Below are positions 22,756 through 33,977 of a stretch of DNA of 64,000 bases, piece by piece. The DNA comes from Henckelia pumila (Eukaryota > Streptophyta > Magnoliopsida > Lamiales > Gesneriaceae), in the NCBI RefSeq assembly GCF_033568475.1, contig NC_133122.1, positions 145,404,861 to 145,468,860 on the forward strand. The letters are read 5' to 3'. The position numbers were made by a program, and so were the translations under genes. Within the stretch, counting starts at the first letter, position 1; each line of letters opens with the position of its first letter. The notes beneath the pieces were generated by a model, which made no database searches, was not told the DNA's origin, and saw nothing but the letters and a program-made list of their open reading frames with translations.

Positions 22756-23860
22756 TCACTTTGGGTCTTTTACTGGAGGTGTTTCACCTGGTGTTGCGCA
22801 ACACGAGGGGTTGCTTGGCTGTCCATTCCATGTAATCTTTTTTAAGTCTAAAATAGTAGGGTTTGATATGTTCAGGTTTGAAACAGTAATGAAAAACGAA
22901 ATAGTGTTTTCTTTGCATTGGATTTTGAGTAGAAACATGCTGTGATGGAGAATTCTTGATCGGCGGAGTGTGTTAGAAGTATTACTACTTTCTTTCACAA
23001 ACACAGTTGGTTTTAATGATTCTCAACTTCAAATACTCCTTTTTGCAAAATCTAGACCAGCCTTGCCATCTTTACCCATCATAAGTATATAATCAAGCTT
23101 GGATGTACTTTAATTAAACTTAGCAAGTTTTAGAGTTTTTTTTTCAAGCTCCCCCTTAACCTTGCACAATTCAAGATCTTTTTTGCCTAGAATCTCTTCA
23201 AGTTTGGCCACAAAATATTTCATATCAGAATTTTTTTAGAGAGATTTGTGTTCAACTTGTTCCGTTTGATCCAATCAGTATACAACTCCTCAAAAATTTT
23301 TTGTACACTCTCCAGAGTTATACCATCATTGTCAGCTTCCTGATCACCAAAATTACAAGAGTAGATGTATTCAAGCAAACTGATTTTTTTTACTGGTGTT
23401 GCAACACAAGAGGCAACATCTAATGGGTTGACATGAAAGCACTTATTTTCTTTCAACAATGCAATCAGTGAGGTATGATCTTCTTTTTCATTCGGTTTTT
23501 GTCTACATCAGAGTCATCACTCAAAGAAATTAACAGTCATACCTTTGCGGAGTCTATTTGCACACTCATTTGCATGGTATCCATATCCATTGCATTTCTT
23601 GCATTGTACAAAATCATAATTCTTGGTATTAGATTGATTCTCAACAACATACCTTGGTGGAGATGGTCCTCGAGTAGGTAACACCCTCAACGGATTTTCA
23701 GGAGCAGGTAAACTAGAGTGCTTAGATTGTTGTCAACGTTATTTTTGTCTCTTATCTTCTTCAAATATTAAATCTTCAAAATTCTGAGTAATCAAGGAAA
23801 TTGAATCTTCACACAAGTTTTACTTATTGACTTCCGGTGGTTGGAGTGTGACGTCAACAA
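22756..23860 (-). pseudogene. copia-3 gag remnant
   Basis: Fragments of a SIRE-type gag are spread over several frames. One reads FEELYTDWIKRNKLN (within 23,220-23,459). A zinc-knuckle-like stretch near 23,563-23,613 reads QCKKCNGYGYHANECANRLR: the cysteines are kept but the usual His position reads Tyr with a His beside it. Stops and shifts are frequent. Palindromic motif copies lie inside the former coding sequence (near 22,791 and 23,396). Confidence 0.6.
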
Positions 23861-23880
23861 CCGTCACGTCCATAAATTTT

Positions 23881-24765
23881 GAAGAGTGATAGAGTAAGAG
23901 TTTCGGTTGGCAAGTGTGATAAGACCAATCCGAAATAGGTTGTTGCAAAGTGTATGTACCCCCTTCTGCAAACAAAAGAACGAAGGTCGTAGAAGGATTA
24001 CACTACCTTCGAACTTCCATAAACAATATGTTACGTTGTCTCATTTTATTTTCACTTATTTAGCTCTGCCGATGTTAGCAAAATATCATTAAGATTACAA
24101 GTCAACTTTTGGCAAACTTTAAACCTAGATGGTTTGTATCTCGGGTAGGTTGAGTTAAAATTGATTAACCTTGTCAACCCAATACTAACAAGATTGATTG
24201 TAGTAAAAATAAAGGTACTATATTATTTTCCTTTTAGAATCGAGCATAAAGTTACTAGGTTGGTGATGAATTTTGAATTGGGAAAATTTTTTGTCTACTA
24301 ACTTGTTTAATTTTAGAATAATTTTTATACCGATTTCAAAATTAATAAAGTACTTTCTACACCAAATTCAAAAGGATAAATATTTTTTTTGATCTATTAA
24401 CTCGTCCAACTTTGGTTTTAATTGATCCATTAAATTTCAAAGTTCGGTTTTAATGGACTAAATTTTAACATATGATATTTTGTTTCAATTATTGACATGA
24501 AATCTAACAAATCAGTTATTTTCGCTCTCACATTTACTTTTTTTTATTGTTATGTCAACAATATTTGAACCAAAACACCTGAAAATCAAAAGTTTTTATA
24601 CCCAAAACCAAAACTTGCAAACTTTATGGAACAAAACATAAAATTAGGGCCAGTGGAGATCTGTTCCTTATTAACGGACTTCACCCAAAAGACCTTCATC
24701 TTATTAATTCATGATTTTAAAATTTATCTTTATCTTCAAATATGAAACTTTGGTTGCATTTTCGA
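23881..24765. other. AT-rich spacer upstream of the MLP gene
   Basis: No supported gene. The stretch 24,360-24,640 contains GGTTTTAATxGATCCATTAA and AATGGACTAAATTTTAAC phrases that loosely mirror each other, possibly an old MITE. It otherwise forms the distal upstream region of the MLP gene. Confidence 0.4.
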
Positions 24766-24775
24766 CATATATAAC
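24766..24775 (+). promoter_or_regulatory. Candidate TATA box of the MLP gene, now upstream of a LINE
   Basis: CATATATAAC lies 15 bases before the LINE target duplication. Without the LINE it would be about 110 bases before the MLP ATG, a fitting distance. An alternative is TATATTATAAC at 25,281-25,291, about 66 bases before the ATG. Confidence 0.4.
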
Positions 24776-24789
24776 AAGGTGAAGGCAGA

Positions 24790-24805
24790 AGCTGCCTGTA
24801 TATTA
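24790..24805 (+). repeat. LINE target-site duplication, left copy
   Basis: AGCTGCCTGTATATTA; an identical copy follows the LINE poly(A) at 25,271-25,286. Confidence 0.92.
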
Positions 24806-25084
24806 GTCGATTCTATGGCCGCCTTGTCTATTATTGACGCGGATACCACTTCTTGGGAACTTAGTGCCATATTAACGCAAATTCAAGGGATTCTTCATTC
24901 TTCTGTGGTACGAAAGTCTCAGATTTACAGAGAAGCTAATGCTGCGACGGATGAGCTGGCTAATATGGGTTTGGTGAAGGGTTCGGCCATCTTGTGGCCT
25001 CAAGATATTCAGGGCCCTCTCAAGGGTATTTGCAGATTAGATTGCTCGGATTTACCTTATATTAGAGTTTTGTCGGATATTTGA
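24806..25084 (+). pseudogene. LINE RNase H domain, carboxyl fragment
   Basis: The fragment reads DSMAALSIID, ILHSSVVRKSQIYREANAA and TDELANMGL, matching the plant LINE-type RNase H (RVT_3) end, and stops with TGA at 25,082-25,084. The open frame continues upstream through the target duplication by chance. Confidence 0.85.
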
Positions 25085-25270
25085 AATTATTAATGCTTTT
25101 TTGGCCTTACTTAGGTTAGTTCAATTTTGATTTATTATTGAGTTCTTGTAATTTTTGTGAGGTTTTGGCTTGGTCCCCTCACATGTATTTTCTATTTTTT
25201 ATCTAATAAATGGTAGGGGTCTGCCTAACCCCGCCACAACAGGCGGCTTTTGGAAAAAAAAAAAAAAAAA
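24806..25270 (+). mobile_element. 5'-truncated LINE (non-LTR retrotransposon)
   Basis: The insert carries only the end of the LINE: the RNase H carboxyl part, a 3' UTR of about 170 bases and a poly(A) tail (25,254-25,271). It is flanked by a perfect 16-bp direct repeat. 5' truncation, a 3' poly(A) and a long duplication are the hallmarks of target-primed reverse transcription. It lies 86 bases upstream of the MLP start codon, in the same orientation. Confidence 0.92.
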
Positions 25271-25286
25271 AGCTGCCTGTATATTA
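25271..25286 (+). repeat. LINE target-site duplication, right copy
   Basis: AGCTGCCTGTATATTA, identical to 24,790-24,805. Confidence 0.92.
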
Positions 25287-25356
25287 TAACTTCGCGCATG
25301 CATCTAATTTCATCCAAAGTAGCCTTTGTATCGTATTAATTCTTGAGATTATAGCA

Positions 25357-25567
25357 ATGGGTTTGATCGGTAAGCTGATTGCTGCGACGGAGTTCAAGGC
25401 CGGTGGAGATGTGTTCCATAATCTTTGCAAACAAAATCCACACCAGATTTCCACTGCTAGCCCCGACAAAGTGCAGGGATGCGATCTGCATGAGGGTGAA
25501 TTCGGAAAGGTTGGTTCCATCATCTGCTGGAGGTATACTCACGGTGAGTACTTTACCTACAATTCAT

Positions 25568-25605
<38 letters not shown>

Positions 25606-27842
25606 ATTCCCTCAAATTAACCCATTTATTTTTAACTTTGTTTTTTGTATGGATTCAACGTTCATGCACATGAGATGGTATTTAGGTTATACAAATCCAT
25701 GATCTACAAATATTGTAGAGAATTAATTAGATTCAAACTTAAAAGTTATCATGGAAGAAAGCAATTGTTTCAGCCAAGCTACATCAGTAAATCTCTTGTA
25801 AAACGGGTTAATTTCGTCCATTTTTTTAGTGATGAGTGAAATAATTTTCATAGGACGTGTTTAATTAGAGATCTGTTTTACAAAAGTGGTCTGAAATATT
25901 ATTATACGATAGAGGGTCACTTAGGGAGTGTTTGCAATCACTAAAAAAAAGTGATTGTTAGCTTTTAGTTTAAAAAAATCATTTTTGTGTGTTTCTTAAA
26001 CCTAGATTATGTGTTAGCTTATGCGTAACTTAATTGAAATCCAAAAGCTAGTCATGTGGTGATTATGATTCTTCAAAAGTGATTCTAATAAGAAGTTCAT
26101 TGTTAAAATCACTCTAATCACTTATTTATCAAACACTACCCAACTTTGATTTTTAGATTCTCACATTTGTTTTCAAACACTACCAACCTTTGATTTTTCT
26201 TAACTTTTTTATAATCTATAAATTAATCACTTCTACAAAAGCACAATCTATTGCAAACACTCCCTTAATTCATGGGAGTAAAAATTAATTCAGAAACTCA
26301 AAATGCTTCGATTCAAATTTCAAATACATCAATTAACACCTCTAGAAAGGGTTTCCGGCGGGCCATTTCTTGTTAATTAAATACTAGTAACCATGGTACA
26401 CCTGATATGTGTCCACAAAACATAAAAATAGATTTATTTGGGTCGATTTTTTTTTAGATGATTTTGTGAATCGTGAAAAAAAAGAAGAAAATTTTCAAAA
26501 TTGATTTGCACAAAAAATGTAAGATTAATTGTAGAAAAATCAAATTAAGCTTGGGAATATTGAAAAAGACCATCAAGAATAGGATCTTGTTTTAAATAGT
26601 GTTTGCAACCTCTAAAAATAAATGATTATAAATTTTTATTAAAAAAAATCTATAATTACATATTTTTAGATGTTGCAAACACTACCTTATTAATAGTATA
26701 GATATGGATAATTTTTTAGTCTTCAAATTTTAGATTTGTTAAATGATCTCACAATACTTTCCTTTTATTTTGACAAAAAAAAAGAAAAAAGAAAAGAAAA
26801 GAAAAGAAGTTAACTCTTATTTTCTTAAATCAAAATAAAAAAAATTAATATTTTAAAAAAAATCCAGTAATTCATTCCTAGTGTAAATGTATGAATGAAC
26901 AAGCTACACATGTGCCTAATTAAGAGACTGTGTTACTTTGAGTTCAAAAAGAAATTTTGTTGTATTTGTATTTCATTCATAGATTCGATTTGATTTAAGT
27001 TCAGGTAATCTCCACTCTCCAGTCTTAAATCCTAAAAAATAAGTTCATTTTTATCACATCAAAATTTTAAAATTCACTACTCGTAAACATTTAATTTCCA
27101 CCTCAATCATAAACAAAATAAAAAAAAATAAAAATCAACGTTTATGGGACCTTTTTATCTAATCACACATTCATTCGATTAACTCATTTTAATCTAGTAT
27201 TTTTATTTTATATTTCACTTATATATTTAACTAAATATATATTTATAATAATCACATTAATTTATAACAATAAATATATTTTAATTAATTTTTAAATTAT
27301 AATATTAATATCCTTTAAATTTGATAGAAAATATAATGTTATATGTTACATTTAAAAAAAAAAAAATCAGAGATAGAAAATTAAAATTAAAAGAAAATGA
27401 TAAAGATTGTTGGCGTAGGACCCACACGTTGATTAGCGCATGCGGGCGCCACACGGACACGGCAAACGAATGTGCATTCCAAGTGGCCTTAATTATATCT
27501 CTTTCAGGGTTTTGTACATATAGATTGATTTAATTTTTGGGATATACATACATTATTTGTGAACAATAAACAGATGGGAAAGAGAAGACTGCCAAACAAG
27601 TGATTCAAAACGTGGACGAGGAGAAAAAGTTGATGGAACTCAAGATGCTTGAAGGAGACTTGATGGAGAAATATAAAACATTCCTAATAACCACTCATGT
27701 TGAAAACAAAGGTGACATTGAATTGGTAACATGGACTTTAGAATATGAGATGCTTGGTGAAGTTGTCGAGCATCCAATTTCGTTTCTATCCTTGGTCCTC
27801 GATATCACGAAAGACATTGAGACTCATCTCATTGGGAAGTAA
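25357..27842 (+). CDS. Major latex protein-like protein (Bet v 1 family), two exons
   Basis: Exon 1 is 25,357-25,543 and exon 2 is 27,574-27,842, joined across a GT-AG intron of 2,030 bases (donor GGTGAGTA, acceptor AACAG, phase 1). The spliced product is 151 residues, the usual MLP length, with no internal stop. Family signatures are MGLIGKLIAATEFKAGGD, SPDKVQGCDLHEGEFGKVGS, YTHDGKEK across the splice, VDEEKKLM, LEGDLMEKYKTF, LVTWTLEYE and ITKDIETHL. Bet v 1-fold proteins bind hydrophobic ligands in a large cavity; MLPs are cytosolic or phloem-mobile and linked to stress and defence. The ligand is unknown here. There is no signal peptide. The start follows an in-frame gap downstream of a LINE insertion. 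Confidence 0.95.
25572..25602. repeat. (TA)n microsatellite in MLP intron
   Basis: About fifteen TA repeats, 30 bases after the splice donor. Confidence 0.9.
25924..26264. mobile_element. Tourist-like (PIF/Harbinger) MITE in MLP intron
   Basis: Ends GGGAGTGTTTGCAATC... and ...ATTGCAAACACTCCC are inverted repeats flanked by TTA on both sides (25,921-25,923 and 26,265-26,267), the 3-bp duplication of Harbinger-type elements. Length 341 bp, no coding capacity. Confidence 0.8.
26597..26686. mobile_element. Short hairpin MITE related to the preceding one
   Basis: TAGTGTTTGCAACCTCTAAAAA and its inverse TTTTTAGATGTTGCAAACACTA frame a 90-bp AT-rich core. The GTGTTTGCAA ends match those of the 25,924 element. 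Confidence 0.6.
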
Positions 27843-29364
27843 TAGTACTTTCCGATGATAACATGTTTATTCCATGCTACGTACATCTTTCGGTTTCTTT
27901 ATAAAGTCCGGTAAACTACCTGACACGAACGATTTGTGCCATTTTTTTTATTGGTCAAATATTTGTGCGATTCTAGTCACGATACTAAAACTTTTGTAAA
28001 TTAATACTCGATAAATTAATAATTTCTCTAAGATAATATTTTTTCTCGGTCTCGATTTGAGTCTAGTTGTTGATAGGGGTGGAGCCATAAATAAATTAAG
28101 TGGTGGCTAAAATTTTTGAAATATCAATGTATTTATAAAATGTATATAATATATCAAAAATAATAAATCAATATGGACTGAACTATAATCATTTTAAGTT
28201 AAAAACATAAAAAAACTTGGTTTAAAAAACAAGATATATATCTAGTTTGAACCAAAGCAGGCCTGAACTACAACTCAGGTCTGTCACCCCCTCCATCCGC
28301 CCATCAGCAACATCCACCCATAGTTGTTGAATTAATAATTTCGATAAATTAATGAGATTAGTTTTCTTGAAGACATTTATATAGACCAATGGTCTGCTCA
28401 ATATTATCAGTTAATAATCTTTTAAAATTATATATAAACTTAAATAGGAAGATTTTCTAAACTATGATTATAATTTATAATGTTAATTTTTTCTCGAAAT
28501 TTTATTTGGATTCATCATTAACCCCTTTTTTCATTATTTCCAAAATTTTGATATTGCGTTCTGGAAAATGAAAAAAACTGTGAATAAATTTTTTTAATAT
28601 AATGGAACTGCATTATTGATAATTCTTCAAAATTACAAAAATGCATAATCGGGTCAAAAATTCCCTCCATATCTTTCTTCATTCGGGTCGAATATCGGAT
28701 TCTTCATCAAGTTCGGAGGAAATTGCTATCCATAATGTATAGTGACTATTTTGGGATACCACCCATTTTGGTCCTTATTTATTGTCGTTTTTCTTAAAAT
28801 GGTCCCTTTTTTTTTGGGCTGCCAAATTGATCCCTAATGTTTTGTAATATTTTCCAAATTCGTCCCTCCCATCATTTCAACATTAAAAATAAATGAATAA
28901 AAATTTTATTTCATGGTAAATACCAATTTTGGTCCCTCTTAATTATCGTTGTTTCCCCAAAATAGTCCTTCTTCTTTTTGGACCGTAAAAATGATCCCTA
29001 ATGTTTTGTATGTATTTTCAATTCGATATCTACCGTATATTGACATGTTTACACAGCCATTGAGTGATATTTAAGATATTAGGAGACGTGTGTCATGAAA
29101 TAGTCAATAAATACACATCAATATCCAAAAAAATATTTTTACAAAATTACATCGCAAAAGTTGAAACATTATCCAAATTCAAACAATAATTTTATATTCT
29201 TATCCGCTAATATGTTATGTGCAAACAAATTTGTCATGGGTTTTCATTATTAAATTCCCAATTTTTAACATTTCTCTTCGAAAATTTAGTTATCATAATA
29301 AACAATACTAATGTTTGAATTAAAATAATCCTTGAGTTGAAGATATAATTGGCTTACATGCAAA
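27843..29364. other. Spacer downstream of the MLP gene, with a partial tandem duplication
   Basis: No gene supported. Two diverged copies of a ~110-bp unit (CCATTTTGGTCC..., TGATCCCTAATGTTTTGTA) lie at 28,755-28,866 and 28,918-29,030, period about 163 bp. Confidence 0.5.
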
Positions 29365-29379
29365 GGACACTACAACAAA

Positions 29380-29575
29380 AACGGCAAACGACAACAGATA
29401 CTTTTGGGTGTTGTCAAAAGTATACCCAATATCCGTTGTCGTTGCTTTCAAAAGACTTTATCCGTTGTCGTTTCTTTGAAATGACAACGGTTTTTATTTG
29501 TTGTCGTATATTGAACTTTTAACAACACCAAAAATTACAACGGTTTTAAAATGATAAAGACAACGGATCGCTCAA
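29380..29575. repeat. CACTA left subterminal repeats
   Basis: At least six copies of ACAACGG or CCGTTGTCG-type motifs occur in both orientations. Confidence 0.85.
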
Positions 29576-30378
29576 ATAAAAAATAAAAAAAATTAATTTT
29601 AATATACAAATTTTCAATATTATAAATAAAACAAAATTTAAAATTTTTAAAATAAATTTAATACACAATTTTTTAATATTACAAATCGATATTCTAATTC
29701 TAAATCAATCTACACTAAAAAATATATAGATCGAGTTATGAATTAATCTATATAAATTAACTTAGAACAATCCTTCCATATTAACATGCACCATTATCCC
29801 CTGCAACAATTCAAAAAAAGATTACAACAACAAATCAGAAAAGACACAGACATAGAATAAATGCGAATTTTAGTTTTCACTTGTTATATTGTAAATGAAA
29901 ATCAAACTACATTGTAAATTATATCCACGAGTTTCACAATATATAAATCAAGACATACAAAATCAACCCCAATTGAATTCAATTCCAGGACCTCAACCCC
30001 CCTTTCCACTGGCAAAAACTAAGATAGAAATCTATGGGGCGTGTGAAGATACCTTCCCAAGAAAATGAAATCATTCAAGAGGAAACACTGCCCGTCTCAG
30101 CTATTCTCACACACCTATTTTTACATATGCATGCACTTAATATCACAGTCAATGGTTATCAATATCATCCAAAAATTGGTAAGGTAATAATACTGTCTTA
30201 GCTACAGAGATCAATATTTTATCCATTGTGCCTTATTTAATATAAGTTTCAGACTTTCAGTGAGCTTAAGAATCACTCAAAGACTCGATAAAAACTTCAT
30301 AACAAGACCTACATCTCATTTTCTTTGAGAACCTCACAATGATTATAGAATACATCATGAAAGATTGAAACGACGTAC

Positions 30379-30541
30379 CTGTGCACAAGGCTCTAAAATT
30401 TTCTGCAAGAGAAATAAAAATCCGCAATAAACACGTCACTGGTGCTGGAGGCCCTCTGCAGCAGTTAATTAAAAAATAATGATATCTTACCTACAGTCTT
30501 AGGAACAGTTTTACCAAAGTGGCCCATTGTAACACGCCCAG
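30379..30541 (-). pseudogene. Captured cyclophilin (peptidyl-prolyl isomerase) exon fragments
   Basis: One exon piece (ending at 30,491) reads MGHFGKTVPKTV before a GTAAG donor. After an intron of about 88 bases ending TTGCAG, a 24-base exon (30,379-30,402) reads ENFRALCTG before a GTACG donor. The split codon (G|AA) restores Glu, so phase is kept. GxFGKTVPKTxENFRALCTGE is the amino-terminal cyclophilin signature, most like secretory-pathway plant cyclophilins. The catalytic core is absent. The presence of introns excludes retrotransposed cDNA. Confidence 0.82.
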
Positions 30542-31733
30542 ACAAAAAAGGATTTCATAAATCAGTTTTCAAAAGCAAGGAAATACGAAAAAAATTCTGT
30601 TAATCTTCCACTTAGAAGTTATCATTAAATGTATAATATTGAAAATATAATCTATATTTGTAAACGATAAGGGGACTTCATGAGACAAAAGGCATGCAAA
30701 GTTTCACCCCATGACATTAAGAATCTGGCCAGATCCGATACCCTCCATTTATCACACAATGAATAGACACGTAACTTGGTGAGACAAATGCATTAAGATT
30801 TTGACAAGCTATCAGACATATCTCTGAAATACGACATTTTGAACTTCAGTAAAATTAACAAGAACAATCGTGTCTTTAAAACACCTAATCCAAACCTCAA
30901 AAATAATACCAAGAACCACATATAATGCAATACCCACACAATGTGTGTGTGAAAATATGTGTATAGACATTAATATACTTTGAATTTCCCCTCAATTACG
31001 CTGCTCACAATTGTTTTTTTTATAAGAACGTGAAAAACGAATTGAATATTCTTCTCTAATCCTAAGCACAAATCTTGAATTGTTTTAAATGTATATTTAT
31101 GATACTCAAAAATTAAATATTAGAGAACACATTTATTTATGCAAACTTGACATGCTAATTTGTAAAAGAAAAGATATACACTAACATACTTTTTAACTTT
31201 TAATAATTCGACACGTAGATCAAAGTTCCAAGATAGAGTAGCGGTGAAATTTTCTAGTTTTCGATGGAACAAAAGAGATTCTAATTTAATTTTTAATTAA
31301 ACAGTTTTTTTTTCATAACAGAGTTGAATTTTGGTTACCTTTGTAGACATTGCTTTCCGTAATAATGGTACTAAACGAAGCTAACTTGTTGGCCCTCAGA
31401 TTAGAAAAAAGTGGTGGTGATTAATAATGGGGATGGACAAGATAGTTAAATAATTCAATTAATAAAATATTGAATATTTAAGTGCCACCTCAGCTGCCCT
31501 TTGATTTAATTTGTTCGTCCACTATATGTTTCTTGATTGTGTTTTAGATCTATTTATGCAACCTATCTATATGTATAAACTTCCCCACCCAAGTTCAGAT
31601 TAGACAAATTTCTTCATACAACAATCCATAATACAAGTTAGATCTGGTAAAATTCATATGAAACCACGTATAGCCGGGTAATATGCATATTCATCAAATC
31701 GAAGATTAAAAAATAAATAAAAAAACAACTTAC

Positions 31734-31872
31734 AACGCTACAACATAAGAACTGAAATTGCCACAGGATACGCCACTCCATGAACAGAAGTCTTCGTTTT
31801 GAGCATAATCCCAATCCAAAAGTACGTTGACCACATTGCTAAAAGAAGCTTTAATGGACATTAATGCTTCAC
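31734..31872 (-). pseudogene. Captured ERECTA-family receptor kinase exon
   Basis: A 139-base exon, with acceptor TTTACAG and donor GTAAGTT both preserved, reads EALMSIKASFSNVVNVLLDW, then NEDFCSWSGVSCGN and YVVAL. This is the LRR amino-terminal cap of ERECTA/ERECTA-like kinases (the CxW/GVxC pair), a receptor family controlling stomata and organ growth. No LRR, membrane or kinase part is present. The flanking frame upstream is intron. Confidence 0.85.
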
Positions 31873-32220
31873 CTGTAAACATCAGTAACATATCTAGGAT
31901 AGAACAAAAACTTCCTCCGCGTATCAATCATCATGAAAAACTAAATTAATTAAACTGATAATCATATACAAAGGGATAACAGATATTCGAAGGCATGAAT
32001 AGAAACAAAACATTTCTGGAGGTATAGCGGGTAACAACAGCACTAATTCAAGCATAATCAAACACCTGCAAGCAAGGGAGAATGGCAGGCCTTCGCTGTT
32101 GTAAGAAATGAATGCACATCAACACATACCTAGCAATACACACACAAAGGTATTAATCAAACACTATAGGGAGGCATACGCAAAAAATTAAGGATATCGT
32201 GGTAGTCAAAGATGACTTAC

Positions 32221-32343
32221 GCATTGCTCGAAGAAGCCCCAATGGCCGAAGCTTGATCCAAGCTATTGGTACTCATTGTATCAGCCGAAATAACCACATA
32301 AATGCCACTACATTCACCACTCCCCTTCGATACACCACAAGAA
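32221..32343 (-). pseudogene. Possible fourth captured exon, unidentified
   Basis: A minus-strand open frame (ISADTMSTNSLDQASAIGAS, then SSNA) runs straight into a GTAAGTC donor at 32,216-32,220. It is Ser/Ala-rich with no domain I recognise. It may be host exon sequence like its neighbours or chance. Confidence 0.35.
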
Positions 32344-32661
32344 CAGCAGGCAAGGTGGAGAAGAGGCACACAAATCACAAATAAGAACTAAAAACCAGTA
32401 GAGTTTCAAGCCAATTACCTCAATTTGAAACACTTCCTAAATTAATGTCTAAGCTGTCAAAATGTAAATAACGAATCGTTTACCAAAAGTGCAACAACCA
32501 TTTCATTCTTGTCACAGTATTTACAATAAGTACTTCAAAGAAGAGGAATGTGAAATATCAACACCAAGAATTTGAATCCTTCCCAATTCGCAATGCTTCT
32601 CTTCATTTTATCAGGATGTATTCGATAAGTAAAATATAACCAAACAAGAAAATCGCACTAA

Positions 32662-33205
32662 TGGTTGCTGAATTGAGATAAACACCAGCAAAAATCAGAT
32701 CTAAAATTCAATCAACAAACTAAAGATCCAAAATTTTACGTACATTGAACATAAAATCCTTGACTCCAAAATCAAGATCATAAGTAACGAAATTTAGAAC
32801 TATCCTTTTGAAACTTTTGAGGCCATTAAAAACATTAACATTCATGCAATACATATGTTTTGATTGAATTAAATAATTAATAATTGGAGAGGTGGGTAGC
32901 TGAATACATATAGATAGGTGGCAAAAATAGATCTAAAACACAATCAAGAAACTTAAGATCCCAACTTCATGATAAATGAAATCCATGTCAAGAAATAAAC
33001 AAACCTTATTCAAGGAAATTCAGAGCTACCATTTTGCACCCTTAAATGCCATTCAATACGAATAAAATTATACAATCAAAACCCAATAGAGAAAAGCGTT
33101 TCAGAATATGAACAATTAAAAAAGAGAGAAATGGTAGCTGAATTCACATAAATGGGAAGCAGACATTAGATCTAAAATATAATCAAGAAACAGAAAATCC
33201 CAACA
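32662..33205. repeat. Three diverged ~235-bp direct repeats in the CACTA element
   Basis: Units begin near 32,662, 32,896 and 33,131, each starting G(T/G)TxGCTGAAT and containing AGATCTAAAA(T/C) and AATCAA(C/G)AAAC. The third unit is partial. Confidence 0.65.
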
Positions 33206-33504
33206 AACGTGATCATAAATAGAACAAATAAGAATGAACAAGATCGTACATAATCAAATACAAAGTTTCGTCCACAGCACAACAGATCTAAGACAGAGAG
33301 TTGAAGGAGGAAGAAATGGGTGCCCTGTCGCGAGAAAGACAGAGAAATGTTGCGTGAAAGGCGTAAAGAATGGAATACGAAAAAAATTTTGGGAAGGGTT
33401 TCAAATTTGGCTTCCTAAGCAAATCTACAGATGCAGCAAATCGATTTTCCAAAAGCAAATAACAGCAGAAGATTACAACCAAAGGGGAAAATCCAAGCAA
33501 ATCG

Positions 33505-33790
33505 CCGTCGTTTCAAGTAGAGCCTTGAGCATTATCACTTGCTGAATCTCTTGCGACTTGTTCCACGACGGTCTCCTCATCCCTGCACCAAAAAAAATGA
33601 AGAAACAAAGTAGGTCTTTTGACAGAGATTGCTGAATATGAAATTTAAAAACCAACAACTTGGAAACCTTTCTCCTTCAGGTAACGGCGGAAGTCCTCCC
33701 GAGTGAGCTGAGAAATGTCATCTTTAGTGAGCTTCTGAAGCGGCTTATCGAGAAGAGATTTGTCGAGAGAAGACTTGCCGGCGGTAGTTT
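33505..33790 (-). pseudogene. Captured PEAPOD/TIFY4 amino-terminal exons
   Basis: Exon 1 (ending at 33,668) reads AGKSSLDKSLLDKPLQKL then DDISQLTREDFRRYLKEK before a GT donor. Exon 2, starting at 33,582 after GGTGCAG, reads GMRRPSWNKSQEIQQVIML. The phase across the 85-base intron gives EKGMRRPSW. This is the plant PPD domain of TIFY4 proteins, transcriptional co-repressor adaptors limiting meristemoid divisions. The TIFY and Jas-like parts are absent, and the frame ends near LLETTA. Confidence 0.88.
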
Positions 33791-33977
33791 CTTCTTGAGG
33801 CGAGGCGGAAGATTATTGGTTGGGTGAGGATGAGGAGCGGAGATAAAGGAGGCGAAGTAGAATCGAATGAAGAAGCTGGGGCGAGGCGACAGATTATTGG
33901 TTGGGCTAGGGTTTGTGTAAATTATATGTTTGTATGTATATGTGTAAAAAAAATAAAAAATAAAAAGAGGAAAGAAA

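Larger units (their letters stand above)
19809..23880 (-). mobile_element. copia-3: degraded Ty1/copia remnant with internal deletion
   Basis: From right to left on the minus strand: gag with zinc-knuckle-like motif, GAG-pre-integrase, integrase, RNase H, a non-coding stretch, polypurine tract and a probable 3' LTR. RT is missing: integrase sequence runs directly into RNase H. No 5' LTR was recognised, so the right edge is approximate. The gag resembles SIRE-type elements. A palindromic motif recurs through the element. Confidence 0.75.
31528..32952. repeat. Inverted repeat within the CACTA element
   Basis: 31,528-31,576 and 32,905-32,952 are inverted copies of about 49 bases with about two mismatches (shared core AAATAGATCTAAAACACAAT). 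They bracket the ERECTA-like exon. Confidence 0.8.

Noticed and set aside
24779..24805. Start of the LINE reading frame upstream of the duplication
   Set aside because: The frame crosses the target duplication by chance; the LINE itself begins at 24,806.
25210..25356. Amino-terminal extension of the MLP protein upstream of 25,357
   Set aside because: It would be encoded by LINE poly(A) and duplication sequence; MLP proteins begin with the MG(x)xGKL motif at 25,357.
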